A DNA stretch of 64,000 nucleotides from Brevibacillus borstelensis (GTDB taxonomy: Bacteria > Bacillota > Bacilli > Brevibacillales > Brevibacillaceae). Below are positions 42,641-51,123 of this stretch, piece by piece. The stretch is taken from the NCBI RefSeq assembly GCF_003710865.1, contig NZ_RHHO01000002.1, positions 124,001 through 188,000 on the forward strand. Reading direction: 5' to 3'. Under the pieces are notes generated by a model that was not told the origin of the DNA, did not search any database, and was given only the letters and a program-made list of their open reading frames with translations. Positions within the stretch are counted from its first letter, which is position 1, and the number at the start of each line of letters is the position of its first letter. Position numbers and translations under genes: made by a program.

Positions 42641-43870
42641 TCAGTCAAGCACTTTAAACGTGAAGTTATCAAGAGAGGTCAGCTTGCGCGGAGCATCCTT
42701 TGTCGCATCTTTTTGCAAATAAAGGCCAAGCTGAGTATTGGAAAGCTTCAATTTTTCCTGGCCAAACAAGTACTGGTTGTTCATGTAAATCGAAACGGCA
42801 TCGTCTTTTACCACGATTTTCAATTTGTTCGTCCCTTTCAGCTTGTAAGAACCGGATGCAATGGTATCGAAATCGTCGTCATTGACGTCATCCACGGTCG
42901 CAAGGGTCACACGATCTTTGTTCAGGAAAACGACATGCGCTTTGCCGTCCTTTGCGTTAAAGTAAAGGCCGCCCAAACCGTTTGTCCCGTTCGCATTGAC
43001 ATCCACAGACATTTCAAAGTGATCCGTATTGGCCTTTTCGTTCCAGATCAAAGGCAGGAAGAAATGCTCCAGCTTGCGGTCAGTAGTCGTGGCCGTTGCT
43101 TGCTTGTTAATGACACCCCATGTGCCTACTGCATTGTCTGTATCCCAGTTTTTCAATTCCTCCGAAGAGAAATTGTCGCTGACGCTGGTCGGAAGCTCCG
43201 GAGTTGGCTTGTCAGGGGATGGGAAGACCACTTTTGTTTCATCATCTTCGCGATCCAACAGAGCCCGATACAGGAGAGAAGCCGCTTCCGCACGAGTAAT
43301 CGCATCTTGCGGACGGAAGTAGTTGTTGCTTCCTTTCATCAGGTCGGTCTGGATCGAGATCGCAACGTAAGGGCGAAGCGCAGCCGAAATGCGGTCGTCA
43401 TCGTTGAAGCGCTTCAGTACGCTAAGGTCGGCTTTGTGTGTGCGATCGTAGCCCAACAGGCGGACGAGCGCGACGGCAATATCTTCCCGTACAGCATACT
43501 GATCAGGCTTGTAGGTGTATTTGTTCCCGGATTTATACCCGGTCAGGTACGGCTTGGCGTATTCTACATAGTAGAACGCCCAGTGATTGCGCGGAACGTC
43601 CTGGAAGGTCTGGCTCACCTTTTGCTTGTGAATATCGACGCCAGCTGCTGCAATCATGATTTTGGCAAATTCGGCACGGGTTACCTTGTTGTTGGGACGG
43701 AATTTTCCATCCTCGTAGCCTTTGATAATCCCTTTGGACGCCATTGCCTGGATTTCTTTGTACGCCCAGTGACTCCGAGGGACATCGGAGAAGGTCGTCG
43801 ACGCGCTGACGAACGGCACGACAGTGACAAAGAGCATCACCGCCATTAAAAACGTAAGAACTCTTTTCAT
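42641..43870 (-). CDS. Secreted protein with three S-layer-homology domains and a C-terminal lectin-like domain
   Basis: The 409-residue protein has a signal peptide (about 1-23, cleavage after VSA). Three SLH domains follow (about 25-200; TFSDVPRSHWAYKEIQAMAS, TFQDVPRNHWAFYYVEYA, and DRISAALRPYVAISIQ). A short Pro/Asp/Glu linker precedes a C-terminal beta-rich domain (about 235-409) resembling DUF1080/concanavalin-like domains. SLH domains hold proteins to pyruvylated cell-wall polymers, so it should sit on the cell surface and may bind carbohydrate. ATG 43870 follows AGGAGG; the frame extends to 44095 without signal features. Divergent from miaB. Confidence 0.87.
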   Translation of the reverse strand: MKRVLTFLMAVMLFVTVVPFVSASTTFSDVPRSHWAYKEIQAMASKGIIKGYEDGKFRPNNKVTRAEFAKIMIAAAGVDIHKQKVSQTFQDVPRNHWAFYYVEYAKPYLTGYKSGNKYTYKPDQYAVREDIAVALVRLLGYDRTHKADLSVLKRFNDDDRISAALRPYVAISIQTDLMKGSNNYFRPQDAITRAEAASLLYRALLDREDDETKVVFPSPDKPTPELPTSVSDNFSSEELKNWDTDNAVGTWGVINKQATATTTDRKLEHFFLPLIWNEKANTDHFEMSVDVNANGTNGLGGLYFNAKDGKAHVVFLNKDRVTLATVDDVNDDDFDTIASGSYKLKGTNKLKIVVKDDAVSIYMNNQYLFGQEKLKLSNTQLGLYLQKDATKDAPRKLTSLDNFTFKVLD

Positions 43871-44319
43871 AGAAACCTCCTGATCTCTTTTGATTTCGTT
43901 CGGCCTGCTTCTATGACGCCAGGGGACAAGGATAAGTTGCAGAAAACCAAGCCCGTTTGGCAAAATTGTGTAATTAGTCTCACGCAGAAACGCTGTTCTA
44001 TGAAGAAAGCAGGAAAAGGCTATGACGCAGGGGCTCTGAAAGGGGAGCCGGTATGTATGAGACAAGTACAAGGAAACAGGGGAGGCACGGACCACAGCAG
44101 ATGTGCTCTTGGGAAATTATATGGGACCGTTTCCTCATTCATGAATCCGCTTTTCGCGGACATGCCATACCGTTCGGTTGGATGAGCGAAGGAGCGGATA
44201 AAGCTCTCTGGAATCTTCATAGGATATTCGTATTTCATTTCAGGAAAAAGGCATTGATATGCTATAATCATGAGTTGTAACTACCTACAAACACATCTTG
44301 CAGATGAGGTGATAGACTG
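43871..44319. promoter_or_regulatory. Divergent 449-base gap with miaB promoter
   Basis: TGCTATAAT (44260-44268) is a strong extended -10 element 52 bases before miaB; no good -35 is visible. A small GGCTC/GGAGCC hairpin occurs near 44030. The rest, which should contain the promoter of the S-layer-homology gene on the other strand, shows no clear box pair. Open frames here on both strands lack ribosome sites and I do not call them. Confidence 0.55.
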
Positions 44320-45831
44320 ATGTCAGTAAACAAGGAAGCGACTCCGGACTTAAAATCCGGGAAGTCATCCAAAACGGTAGAGGATTTCGCCAAATATTTT
44401 CAACCGCCCTCTTTAAAGGAAGCAAAAAAACGGGGCAAAGAAGAAATTCAGGTACACTACAACTTTGATATCCCGGAAGAGATGAGAGAGATCGGGAAGG
44501 GCAAGCGCTATCATGTACGGACATATGGCTGTCAGATGAACGAGCATGATTCAGAAACCATTGCAGGTATTCTCGAACAGATGGGGTATACGTTTGCAGA
44601 GGATTTCGAAGAGGCTGATGTAGTTCTCTTCAATACCTGTGCGATTCGCGAAAATGCCGAGGATAAGGTTTTTGGCGAGCTGGGACATATGAAGCGTCTG
44701 AAAAACAACAATCCCAACTTGATACTCGGTGTCTGCGGTTGCATGTCCCAGGAAGAGAAGGTTGTCAACAAGATCCTGAAGAGCTACCAGCAGGTAGACC
44801 TGATCTTTGGGACGCACAATATTCACCGGCTTCCTTTCCTGCTTCGGGATGCCATATTCAGCAAGGAAATGGTCGTCGAAGTGTGGTCCAAAGAGGGCGA
44901 CATTATCGAGAACATGCCGAAGAACCGCGTAGGCAATATCAAGGCCTGGGTCAATATTATGTACGGTTGTGACAAGTTCTGTACGTACTGTATCGTTCCG
45001 TACACGCGCGGCAAAGAACGCAGCCGCCGTCCCGAGGACGTGATCGCAGAGGTGCGGGAACTGGCCCGCCAAGGCTTTAAAGAAATCACTCTGCTCGGCC
45101 AGAACGTCAACGCCTACGGAAAAGATTTTGAGGATATCGAATACGGATTTGGCGACCTGCTTGACGAAATCCGCAAGATCGACATTCCGCGTATCCGCTT
45201 TACGACGAGTCATCCGCGTGATTTTGACGATCATCTGATCGAGGTGCTGGGTAAACGGGGCAATCTCGTTGAACACATTCACCTGCCTGTCCAATCCGGT
45301 TCGACTGAGGTACTCAAACGGATGGCCCGCAAATATACGCGCGAACACTATCTGGAGCTGGTGCGTAAAATTAAAGCGGTGATTCCGGATGTAGTGCTGA
45401 CAACCGATATTATCGTCGGATTCCCGGGAGAGACCGACGAGCAGTTTGAAGAGACGCTTTCGCTTGTTGAAGAGGTAGGCTACGACTCCGGATATACATT
45501 TGTGTATTCGCCGCGCGAAGGTACCCCTGCAGCTGTCATGGAAGACAATGTTCCCATGGAAGTGAAAAAAGAGCGGCTGTATCGCTTGAATGAGCTGATG
45601 GCAAAAATCAGTTTGGAAAAAAATAAACCATTGCAGGATCAAGTCGTCGAGGTATTGGTTGAAGGCGAATCGAAAAACAACCCGAACGTGCTCGCTGGGC
45701 GTACCCGGACAAACAAGCTGGTTCACTTTGCGGGTGATAAATCGCTGATCGGACAATACACGCATGTAAAGATCAATGACGTAAAAACATGGACCTTGCA
45801 CGGCGAAATCGTGACAAAAATCGAGGTGTAA
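44320..45831 (+). CDS. miaB: tRNA-2-methylthio-N6-dimethylallyladenosine synthase
   Basis: The 503-residue radical-SAM methylthiotransferase has an N-terminal extension of about 65 residues. UPF0004 follows with [16 protein letters not shown], then a radical-SAM core [20 protein letters not shown], then a TRAM domain. [10 protein letters not shown] distinguishes MiaB from RimO. It methylthiolates i6A37 in tRNAs that read UNN codons; its substrate is made by MiaA, encoded 12 kb downstream. ricA begins three bases after its stop, as in B. subtilis (ymcB-ymcA). Confidence 0.96.
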   Translation: MSVNKEATPDLKSGKSSKTVEDFAKYFQPPSLKEAKKRGKEEIQVHYNFDIPEEMREIGKGKRYHVRTYGCQMNEHDSETIAGILEQMGYTFAEDFEEADVVLFNTCAIRENAEDKVFGELGHMKRLKNNNPNLILGVCGCMSQEEKVVNKILKSYQQVDLIFGTHNIHRLPFLLRDAIFSKEMVVEVWSKEGDIIENMPKNRVGNIKAWVNIMYGCDKFCTYCIVPYTRGKERSRRPEDVIAEVRELARQGFKEITLLGQNVNAYGKDFEDIEYGFGDLLDEIRKIDIPRIRFTTSHPRDFDDHLIEVLGKRGNLVEHIHLPVQSGSTEVLKRMARKYTREHYLELVRKIKAVIPDVVLTTDIIVGFPGETDEQFEETLSLVEEVGYDSGYTFVYSPREGTPAAVMEDNVPMEVKKERLYRLNELMAKISLEKNKPLQDQVVEVLVEGESKNNPNVLAGRTRTNKLVHFAGDKSLIGQYTHVKINDVKTWTLHGEIVTKIEV

Positions 45832-45834
45832 TGA

Positions 45835-46281
45835 ATGATGGAACAAACAGGCCTGTACACGCAAAAAGAGATTTTGGATAAAGCAAGAGAGCTGGCAGCT
45901 ATGATTGCACAGACCAAAGAAGTAGATTTTTACAAGCGGGCAGAACTGCAGATCAAGCACAATGAGCGCGTGCAAGATTTGATCGACGATTTAAAGAAGA
46001 AACAAAAACAGATGGTCATGTTTGAATCGATGAACAAGCCGGAGCTGGTCAGCAAAGTGGAAGCAGAATACAATCAGCTTCACGATGAGCTGGACAGCAT
46101 TCCGATTGTTACGGAATTTAAGCAATCGCAAGTCGATGTAAACGATCTTCTGCAAATGGTCACCACGGTTATCACCAACACCGTTTCAGAGCGCATCGTA
46201 CTGGATACCGGCGGGAACCCGTTGACAGGCGAGACTGGCGGCGGACCAGAGAAAAAGCATAAAGGCGGCTGCTGCTCCTGA
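45835..46281 (+). CDS. ricA: RicA (YmcA), YlbF-family Ric complex subunit
   Basis: The 148-residue helical protein of the Com_YlbF family lies directly after miaB. It ends GGCCS, with a C-terminal cysteine pair that could help bind the iron-sulfur clusters reported for the RicA-RicF-RicT complex. That complex affects RNase Y cleavage specificity and sporulation/competence entry. RNase Y is encoded 16 kb upstream. ATG 45835 or 45838 follow GAGGTG. Name by family and synteny. Confidence 0.87.
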   Translation: MMEQTGLYTQKEILDKARELAAMIAQTKEVDFYKRAELQIKHNERVQDLIDDLKKKQKQMVMFESMNKPELVSKVEAEYNQLHDELDSIPIVTEFKQSQVDVNDLLQMVTTVITNTVSERIVLDTGGNPLTGETGGGPEKKHKGGCCS

Positions 46282-46353
46282 TACTCCGGCAACGGAAAGA
46301 TACGGGAGGATGAACCGGCGACAAGCTCTGCCAAAATGGCAGTAGGTGTTTGC

Positions 46354-46381
46354 ACCCTAGTCGGATGCCCTGCATACAAAT
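46354..46381 (+). promoter_or_regulatory. Mother-cell (SigE/SigK-like) promoter for cotE
   Basis: AC (46354-46355), 17 bases, then CATACAAAT (46373-46381). The -10 resembles the SigE box CATACAAT, and AC-N17-CATA resembles SigK. B. subtilis cotE has both types. The predicted start is about 26 bases before the ATG. Confidence 0.55.
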
Positions 46382-46413
46382 GTACAGAAAAGTTGTATGG
46401 AGGAGGTAACGAA

Positions 46414-46974
46414 ATGTCGGGTACAGACAAAGACCTGCAGTGCCGGGAACTCATCGCAAAAGCCGTCTGCGGTAAAGGTCATAAATTCACACAAACGACC
46501 CACACCATCATACCGTCGCATACTCCTTCGACGATCCTCGGATGCTGGGTGATAAACACGAACTTCCAGGCAGAGAAGGTAGGGGACGCGGTTGAGGTAT
46601 CTGGTACGTATGACGTCAACCTTTGGTACTCGTTTGCAGATAACACGCAAACCGAAGTAAAGCGGGAGACAGTCAATTTCTCCGTACTCGTTCCGCTTAC
46701 GTTCTTCGACAGAAACAGCCGCGGAGACCTGGAAATCCTGGCCCGCGCCGTTGAACAGCCGAAGTGCGTCAAAGCCGAACTGAGCGGCGGTGGCACCGTC
46801 ACTGTAAGAGTCGAAAGTGAATATGCCGTCGAAATAATCGGGGAAACCAAGGTATGCGTAGTCGTTTGCCATAGCTGCGACGACAAGGATTACCATTTGA
46901 TTGGTGATTACGAAGACAACAGCGACGAGTTTGATGACTTTGATTCGGCCACCCTGCTGGACGAATTGGATTAA
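46414..46974 (+). CDS. cotE: Outer spore coat morphogenetic protein CotE
   Basis: The 186-residue protein starts MSGTDKDLQCRELIAKAVCG, has THTIIPSHTPSTILGCWVIN, and ends in a strongly acidic tail (SDEFDDFDSATLLDELD), all as in Bacillus CotE (about 181 residues). CotE directs outer-coat assembly in the mother cell. ATG 46414 follows GGAGGAGG; the frame is open to 46336. The nearest downstream gene, past two terminators, is a putative amidoligase with its own SigK-like promoter. Confidence 0.95.
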   Translation: MSGTDKDLQCRELIAKAVCGKGHKFTQTTHTIIPSHTPSTILGCWVINTNFQAEKVGDAVEVSGTYDVNLWYSFADNTQTEVKRETVNFSVLVPLTFFDRNSRGDLEILARAVEQPKCVKAELSGGGTVTVRVESEYAVEIIGETKVCVVVCHSCDDKDYHLIGDYEDNSDEFDDFDSATLLDELD

Positions 46975-47055
46975 GAGGAGAGAAACTGTCTCCTCTTTTT
47001 CTTTTTGCCAAATGAAGCCCGTCTGCAAAAGCAGAGCGCGGCGGCTTCACTTTTT
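46974..47055 (+). terminator. Tandem terminators after cotE
   Basis: The first pairs AGAGGAGA (46974-46981) with TCTCCTCT (46989-46996), then TTTTC. The second pairs TGAAGCC (47013-47019) with GGCTTCA (47043-47049), with an inner TCTGC/GCAGA stem, then CTTTTTG. They separate cotE from the next gene. Confidence 0.82.
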
Positions 47056-47076
47056 GCCGGATTGCGACATAGGCTA
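47049..47076 (+). promoter_or_regulatory. SigK-type promoter for the amidoligase gene
   Basis: AC (47049-47050), exactly 17 bases, then CATAGGCTA (47068-47076), matching the SigK consensus AC-N16/17-CATAnnnTA. The predicted start is near 47083, just before the GGAGGTGAGG ribosome site. No SigA promoter is visible in the gap. Confidence 0.65.
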
Positions 47077-47101
47077 TCACATCAGAGTGGAGGTGAGGCC
47101 C

Positions 47102-48415
47102 TTGTTTGCAAAAAGTGAAGTGGATTGCTCTCCAGCTCGATGGGGAGATCCTGGATGCCAGACAGCCTTGCCCGGAAATGAAGAGAGTACGATCAAATTT
47201 ATGCAAAAACCGGATCGAATTCTTTATTTGCTGCGAACCAGCGGCATACCGGTGACGACGAAAGCGGCCCCTGAACCCGGAACCAGAATCTACCGCGTTC
47301 ATCTTTTTGAAAATCACGTGCTGATGGTCGAAAAATCCTATGTGCAGCAGCAGTGGACCAAGTACTCCATCGCTCATAGCGATTTCCAGCGAATAGATCC
47401 GGCTGTCGACGATTATGAGGCAAGGGCGGTTATCCGCCTCGCGATCCGCAGCTTGTATGCGGTCGGTTTGCACCTAGGTCAGATCATCCTGCAGGCGGCC
47501 TCTCCATTTCGTGTGAAAGTACGCAGTATCTCCGCCGAATGGGACGCGGAGCATAAGCCGGGATTTCTCGCCGAGGCTGAAGCGTGGTGGTTGAAGGAAC
47601 AGGGTAGCTGGGAAAGTCCTCAAATCCAGCTTGGGGCCGATCCGGAGTTTGCGCTTCGTCATCCCGACGGAAAAATGGCGCTTGCCTCTGATTTCATGGG
47701 GATCAGTGGTGTAGTAGGGTGCGACTCAACCCGTTATCGCGAAGACCTTGCACTGCATCAGCATCCGCTGGTCGAGCTCCGCCCCGCGCCCTCGGCAGAG
47801 CCGGACGCGTTGTTCTCGCGCATTGTCAAAGCGCTCGGAGCTGCAGCCAAGAAAATCGTCGACAAGGAAGTGGAATGGATCAGCGGGGGGATGCCATTCG
47901 ACGGCTACCCGACAGGCGGCCATATACACTTCAGCGGGATCAGACCCCATTTTTCCCTGCTGCGCCGCCTGGATGCATACCTCGCGATTCCGCTTGTCCT
48001 GATCGAAGATGAAGGCTGTCAAAAACGGCGTCCACGCTATGGATTTCTCGGTGATGTTCGCGAAAAGGAATACGGAATCGTAAAAGGCTTCGAGTATCGC
48101 ACCTTGCCCAGTTGGCTCGTGCATCCCGTCGTGGCGAGAGGCGTTCTTCATCTGGCGCGACTGGTTGCGTCTTCGGCGGATATATTATCACGAGGCTGTA
48201 TCGCCCCTGCCTTGATCCGTGCCTATTACAAGGGGGAAAAGGAACAATTGGTCCCTTACGTAAACAGCATTTGGAAGGAGATATCTGCGCTGCCTGGATA
48301 CGAGCGTTCGCGGAGCTGTCTGGACGATTACTTTTCTTTTTTGCTGGCAGGTCATACTTGGCCGGCAAACAGCGATCTGAGGAAGGTATGGTGCCATTAC
48401 GTCGGCAAAGCATAA
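47102..48415 (+). CDS. Putative amidoligase (COOH-NH2 ligase type 2) next to cotE
   Basis: The 437-residue protein has an N-terminal region of about 170 residues without a recognised motif. A glutamine-synthetase-like amidoligase domain follows: LGADPEFALR (about 178), HPLVELRPAPS, GGHIHFSG (about 272) and FEYRTLPSWL (about 330). These acidic and His residues fit the metal/ATP site of the family called phage phiEco32-like COOH-NH2 ligases. TTG 47102 has GGAGG eight bases upstream; the frame runs back into cotE. Family members are predicted to form amide or peptide bonds; substrate unknown. Location after cotE plus a SigK-type promoter suggests a spore-coat role (inference). Confidence 0.75.
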   Translation: MFAKSEVDCSPARWGDPGCQTALPGNEESTIKFMQKPDRILYLLRTSGIPVTTKAAPEPGTRIYRVHLFENHVLMVEKSYVQQQWTKYSIAHSDFQRIDPAVDDYEARAVIRLAIRSLYAVGLHLGQIILQAASPFRVKVRSISAEWDAEHKPGFLAEAEAWWLKEQGSWESPQIQLGADPEFALRHPDGKMALASDFMGISGVVGCDSTRYREDLALHQHPLVELRPAPSAEPDALFSRIVKALGAAAKKIVDKEVEWISGGMPFDGYPTGGHIHFSGIRPHFSLLRRLDAYLAIPLVLIEDEGCQKRRPRYGFLGDVREKEYGIVKGFEYRTLPSWLVHPVVARGVLHLARLVASSADILSRGCIAPALIRAYYKGEKEQLVPYVNSIWKEISALPGYERSRSCLDDYFSFLLAGHTWPANSDLRKVWCHYVGKA

Positions 48416-48448
48416 TCGCCAGGATGAGCGCGATCTCTTGCAGCCATG

Positions 48449-48490
48449 CACGGGGAAAGGTTCAACATACGGCTTTCCCCGTGTTATAAT
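48449..48490 (+). promoter_or_regulatory. mutS promoter embedded in an 11-base inverted repeat
   Basis: CACGGGGAAAG (48449-48459) and CTTTCCCCGTG (48473-48483) are perfect inverted repeats with a 13-base centre. TTCAAC (48461-48466) and TATAAT (48485-48490), 18 bases apart, form a promoter whose -35 lies in the loop. The repeat may end the amidoligase transcript or be a protein-binding site. Confidence 0.6.
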
Positions 48491-48525
48491 GGACGAACGA
48501 GAATGAAGCTAGGAGATAGGTTACA

Positions 48526-51102
48526 ATGGCACAATATACACCGATGATTCAGCAGTATCTGGCGATCAAGCGTGACTATCCGGATACTTTCTTATTTTTT
48601 CGCTTGGGCGATTTTTATGAACTGTTTTTTGAAGACGCAGTCGTGGCATCGCGTGAGCTGGAAATTACCTTGACAGGGCGCGAGGGCGGCGGCGAAGAAA
48701 AAATCCCGATGTGCGGCGTTCCTCATCACTCTGCTGATGCTTATATTGCCGAATTGCTGAAAAAAGGCTACAAGGTAGCCGTCTGTGAACAAGTAGAAGA
48801 TCCAAAGGAAGCGAAAGGAGTCGTCCGTCGGGAGGTCACGAGGGTTATTACTCCCGGGACGATGATGGAGGGCAAATGGCTCTCCGACAAGGAAAACAAT
48901 TACATGGTTGCGATTGCGCAAGCGGAGGGCAGCATGGGTGTCGCCGCTTGTGACATGAGTACCGGCGAGATGTACGTAACCTCGCTGATTGGCAGACGAG
49001 AGGCAGCGCTGGATGAAGCGATGCAGTACCACCCCAAGGAATTGGTGTTATCCGGGTGGGCTGGAGAGCTCAAGTCAGATGTACCTGTCACATACATAGA
49101 GGACACTGAGCTGGACGGGCTTGCCGTCGACCGCCAATACGGCAACGACGCACGTGAGCTTGATCTCGCCATGCGCAAGGCAGTCAACACCCTGCTTCAC
49201 TATATCGGCGTCACACAAAAGCGAAGCCTGTCACACATGTTGTTGATCAAGCGCTATGATGCCAAGCAGTACCTGCAGATGGACGGCTTTTCCCGCAGAA
49301 ATCTGGAGCTGACCGAAACGATACGGGACAAATCGAAGAAAGGCTCGCTGCTCTGGCTTCTGGATCGCACCGAAACAGCGATGGGAGGCAGGCTGCTTCG
49401 CCGCTGGATTGAACGTCCGCTGGTAAACAAAAGTGAACTTGAGGCCCGCCTGGATGCCGTTTCGTATTTGAAAGGGGACATGCTGCTTCGTTCAGACTTG
49501 AGGAACTGTCTGGATCAAGTGTACGATTTGGAGCGTCTGGCAGGAAGGATATCTTACGGCAATGCGAACGCTCGCGATCTGGTACAGCTTCGTCATTCGC
49601 TGGAAACGATACCGATGTTGAAGCGGCTGCTGCTGGAGACAGATGCACCGGTTTTGAAGGAATTGGCTGCGGGAATGGATGAGTGCGCAGACATCGTCAC
49701 GTACTTGCAGGCTGCTCTCGTAGACGATCCGCCTATTTCGGTACGGGAAGGCGGTTTGATCCGGACCGGTTATGATGAGTATCTGGACAAGCTTCATACA
49801 GCGAGTCGCGAGGGCAAGACGTGGATAGCCCAACTGGAGCAGACAGAGCGGGAAGCGACCGGGATTCGCTCGTTAAAAGTGGGATACAACAAGGTCTTTG
49901 GCTATTACATCGAGGTTTCACGGGCGAATCTGGCTAACGTGCCAGCTGGCCGGTATGAACGAAAGCAAACATTGGCGAATGCGGAACGCTTCATCACGCC
50001 CGAATTAAAGGAAAAGGAAGCGCTGATCCTGGAGGCGGAAGAAAAGCTGATCGAGCTGGAGTATCAATTGTTCGTCCAGATTCGCAATGAGGTAGCGGCT
50101 CATATCCCGCGCTTGCAGAGCCTTGCGGAGCGGGTGGCAGCGATCGACGTGCTGCAGGCATTCGCTACAGTAAGCGACGAACGCGGGTATGTACGTCCGG
50201 AGCTGGTCACAACGGGTGAATGTGTCATTACAGATGGCAGACATCCTGTGGTAGAAGCCGTCCTCGAACGGGAAAAATACGTCGCCAACGACGTTCATAT
50301 GAACCAGACAGATCGGCAGATTCTCCTCATTACCGGTCCGAATATGGCCGGGAAAAGCACGTACATGCGGCAAATTGCGCTCTTGGTCGTCATGGCGCAA
50401 ATCGGCTGCTTCGTGCCGGCAAAAGCAGCCCGGTTGTCTTTGGTCGATCAGATTTTCACGCGGATTGGCGCTGCCGACGATCTGGCATCCGGGCATTCCA
50501 CGTTTATGGTGGAAATGCTGGAAACCAGGCACGCTCTGCAAAAAGCAACGGCCCAAAGCTTGATCCTGCTCGATGAGATTGGACGAGGCACCTCTACCTA
50601 TGACGGAATGGCTCTGGCACAGGCGGTAATTGAATACATCAGACAAAAGATCGGTGCCAAAACGTTGTTCTCTACCCATTACCATGAGCTGACAGGTCTG
50701 GAGGAATCGTTGACCGGAGTCGTCAATGTGAACGCAAGATGTGAAGAACGGGCCGGAAAGCTGCTCTTTTTACACAAAATTGAGCCTGGCCGCGCAGACA
50801 AAAGCTACGGAATCCACGTCGCAGAGCTGGCCGAGATGCCCCAGCAGGTCATTGAACGTGCACGAGAAATTTTGGCGGGATTGGAGTCGGCGGGCACGAC
50901 GGCAGGTGATGTGCAAATGTCCCTGGAAACGCTCTGGTCTGCTCCAGTGGCTGCTGTACGCGAAGAACCGAAATCCCTGTTGTCGCCAGAAGAGGAACAG
51001 GTGCTGTCTGAGCTTCGCGAGCTGGACCTCAATCAGACGACGCCGATGGACGCCATGCTGAAGCTTTTCCATTGGAAACAGCAAATGAAAAAAAGCAAGT
51101 AA
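48526..51102 (+). CDS. mutS: DNA mismatch repair protein MutS
   Basis: The 858-residue protein begins with the mismatch-binding domain (FLFFRLGDFYELFFEDA, containing the Phe-x-Glu wedge). Connector, core and clamp domains follow, then an ABC-type ATPase with Walker A GPNMAGKST (about 603-611), LLDEIGRGTSTYDG and the dimerising helix-turn-helix. It detects mismatches and recruits MutL, encoded 21 bases downstream. AGGAGATAGG precedes ATG 48526. Confidence 0.98.
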   Translation: MAQYTPMIQQYLAIKRDYPDTFLFFRLGDFYELFFEDAVVASRELEITLTGREGGGEEKIPMCGVPHHSADAYIAELLKKGYKVAVCEQVEDPKEAKGVVRREVTRVITPGTMMEGKWLSDKENNYMVAIAQAEGSMGVAACDMSTGEMYVTSLIGRREAALDEAMQYHPKELVLSGWAGELKSDVPVTYIEDTELDGLAVDRQYGNDARELDLAMRKAVNTLLHYIGVTQKRSLSHMLLIKRYDAKQYLQMDGFSRRNLELTETIRDKSKKGSLLWLLDRTETAMGGRLLRRWIERPLVNKSELEARLDAVSYLKGDMLLRSDLRNCLDQVYDLERLAGRISYGNANARDLVQLRHSLETIPMLKRLLLETDAPVLKELAAGMDECADIVTYLQAALVDDPPISVREGGLIRTGYDEYLDKLHTASREGKTWIAQLEQTEREATGIRSLKVGYNKVFGYYIEVSRANLANVPAGRYERKQTLANAERFITPELKEKEALILEAEEKLIELEYQLFVQIRNEVAAHIPRLQSLAERVAAIDVLQAFATVSDERGYVRPELVTTGECVITDGRHPVVEAVLEREKYVANDVHMNQTDRQILLITGPNMAGKSTYMRQIALLVVMAQIGCFVPAKAARLSLVDQIFTRIGAADDLASGHSTFMVEMLETRHALQKATAQSLILLDEIGRGTSTYDGMALAQAVIEYIRQKIGAKTLFSTHYHELTGLEESLTGVVNVNARCEERAGKLLFLHKIEPGRADKSYGIHVAELAEMPQQVIERAREILAGLESAGTTAGDVQMSLETLWSAPVAAVREEPKSLLSPEEEQVLSELRELDLNQTTPMDAMLKLFHWKQQMKKSK

Positions 51103-51123
51103 ACCAGTTCGAGGAGGAAACCG

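Noticed and set aside
43913-44271. Two overlapping open frames in the gap between the S-layer-homology gene and miaB
   Set aside because: Neither has a ribosome site, domain or biased composition, and they overlap each other on opposite strands.
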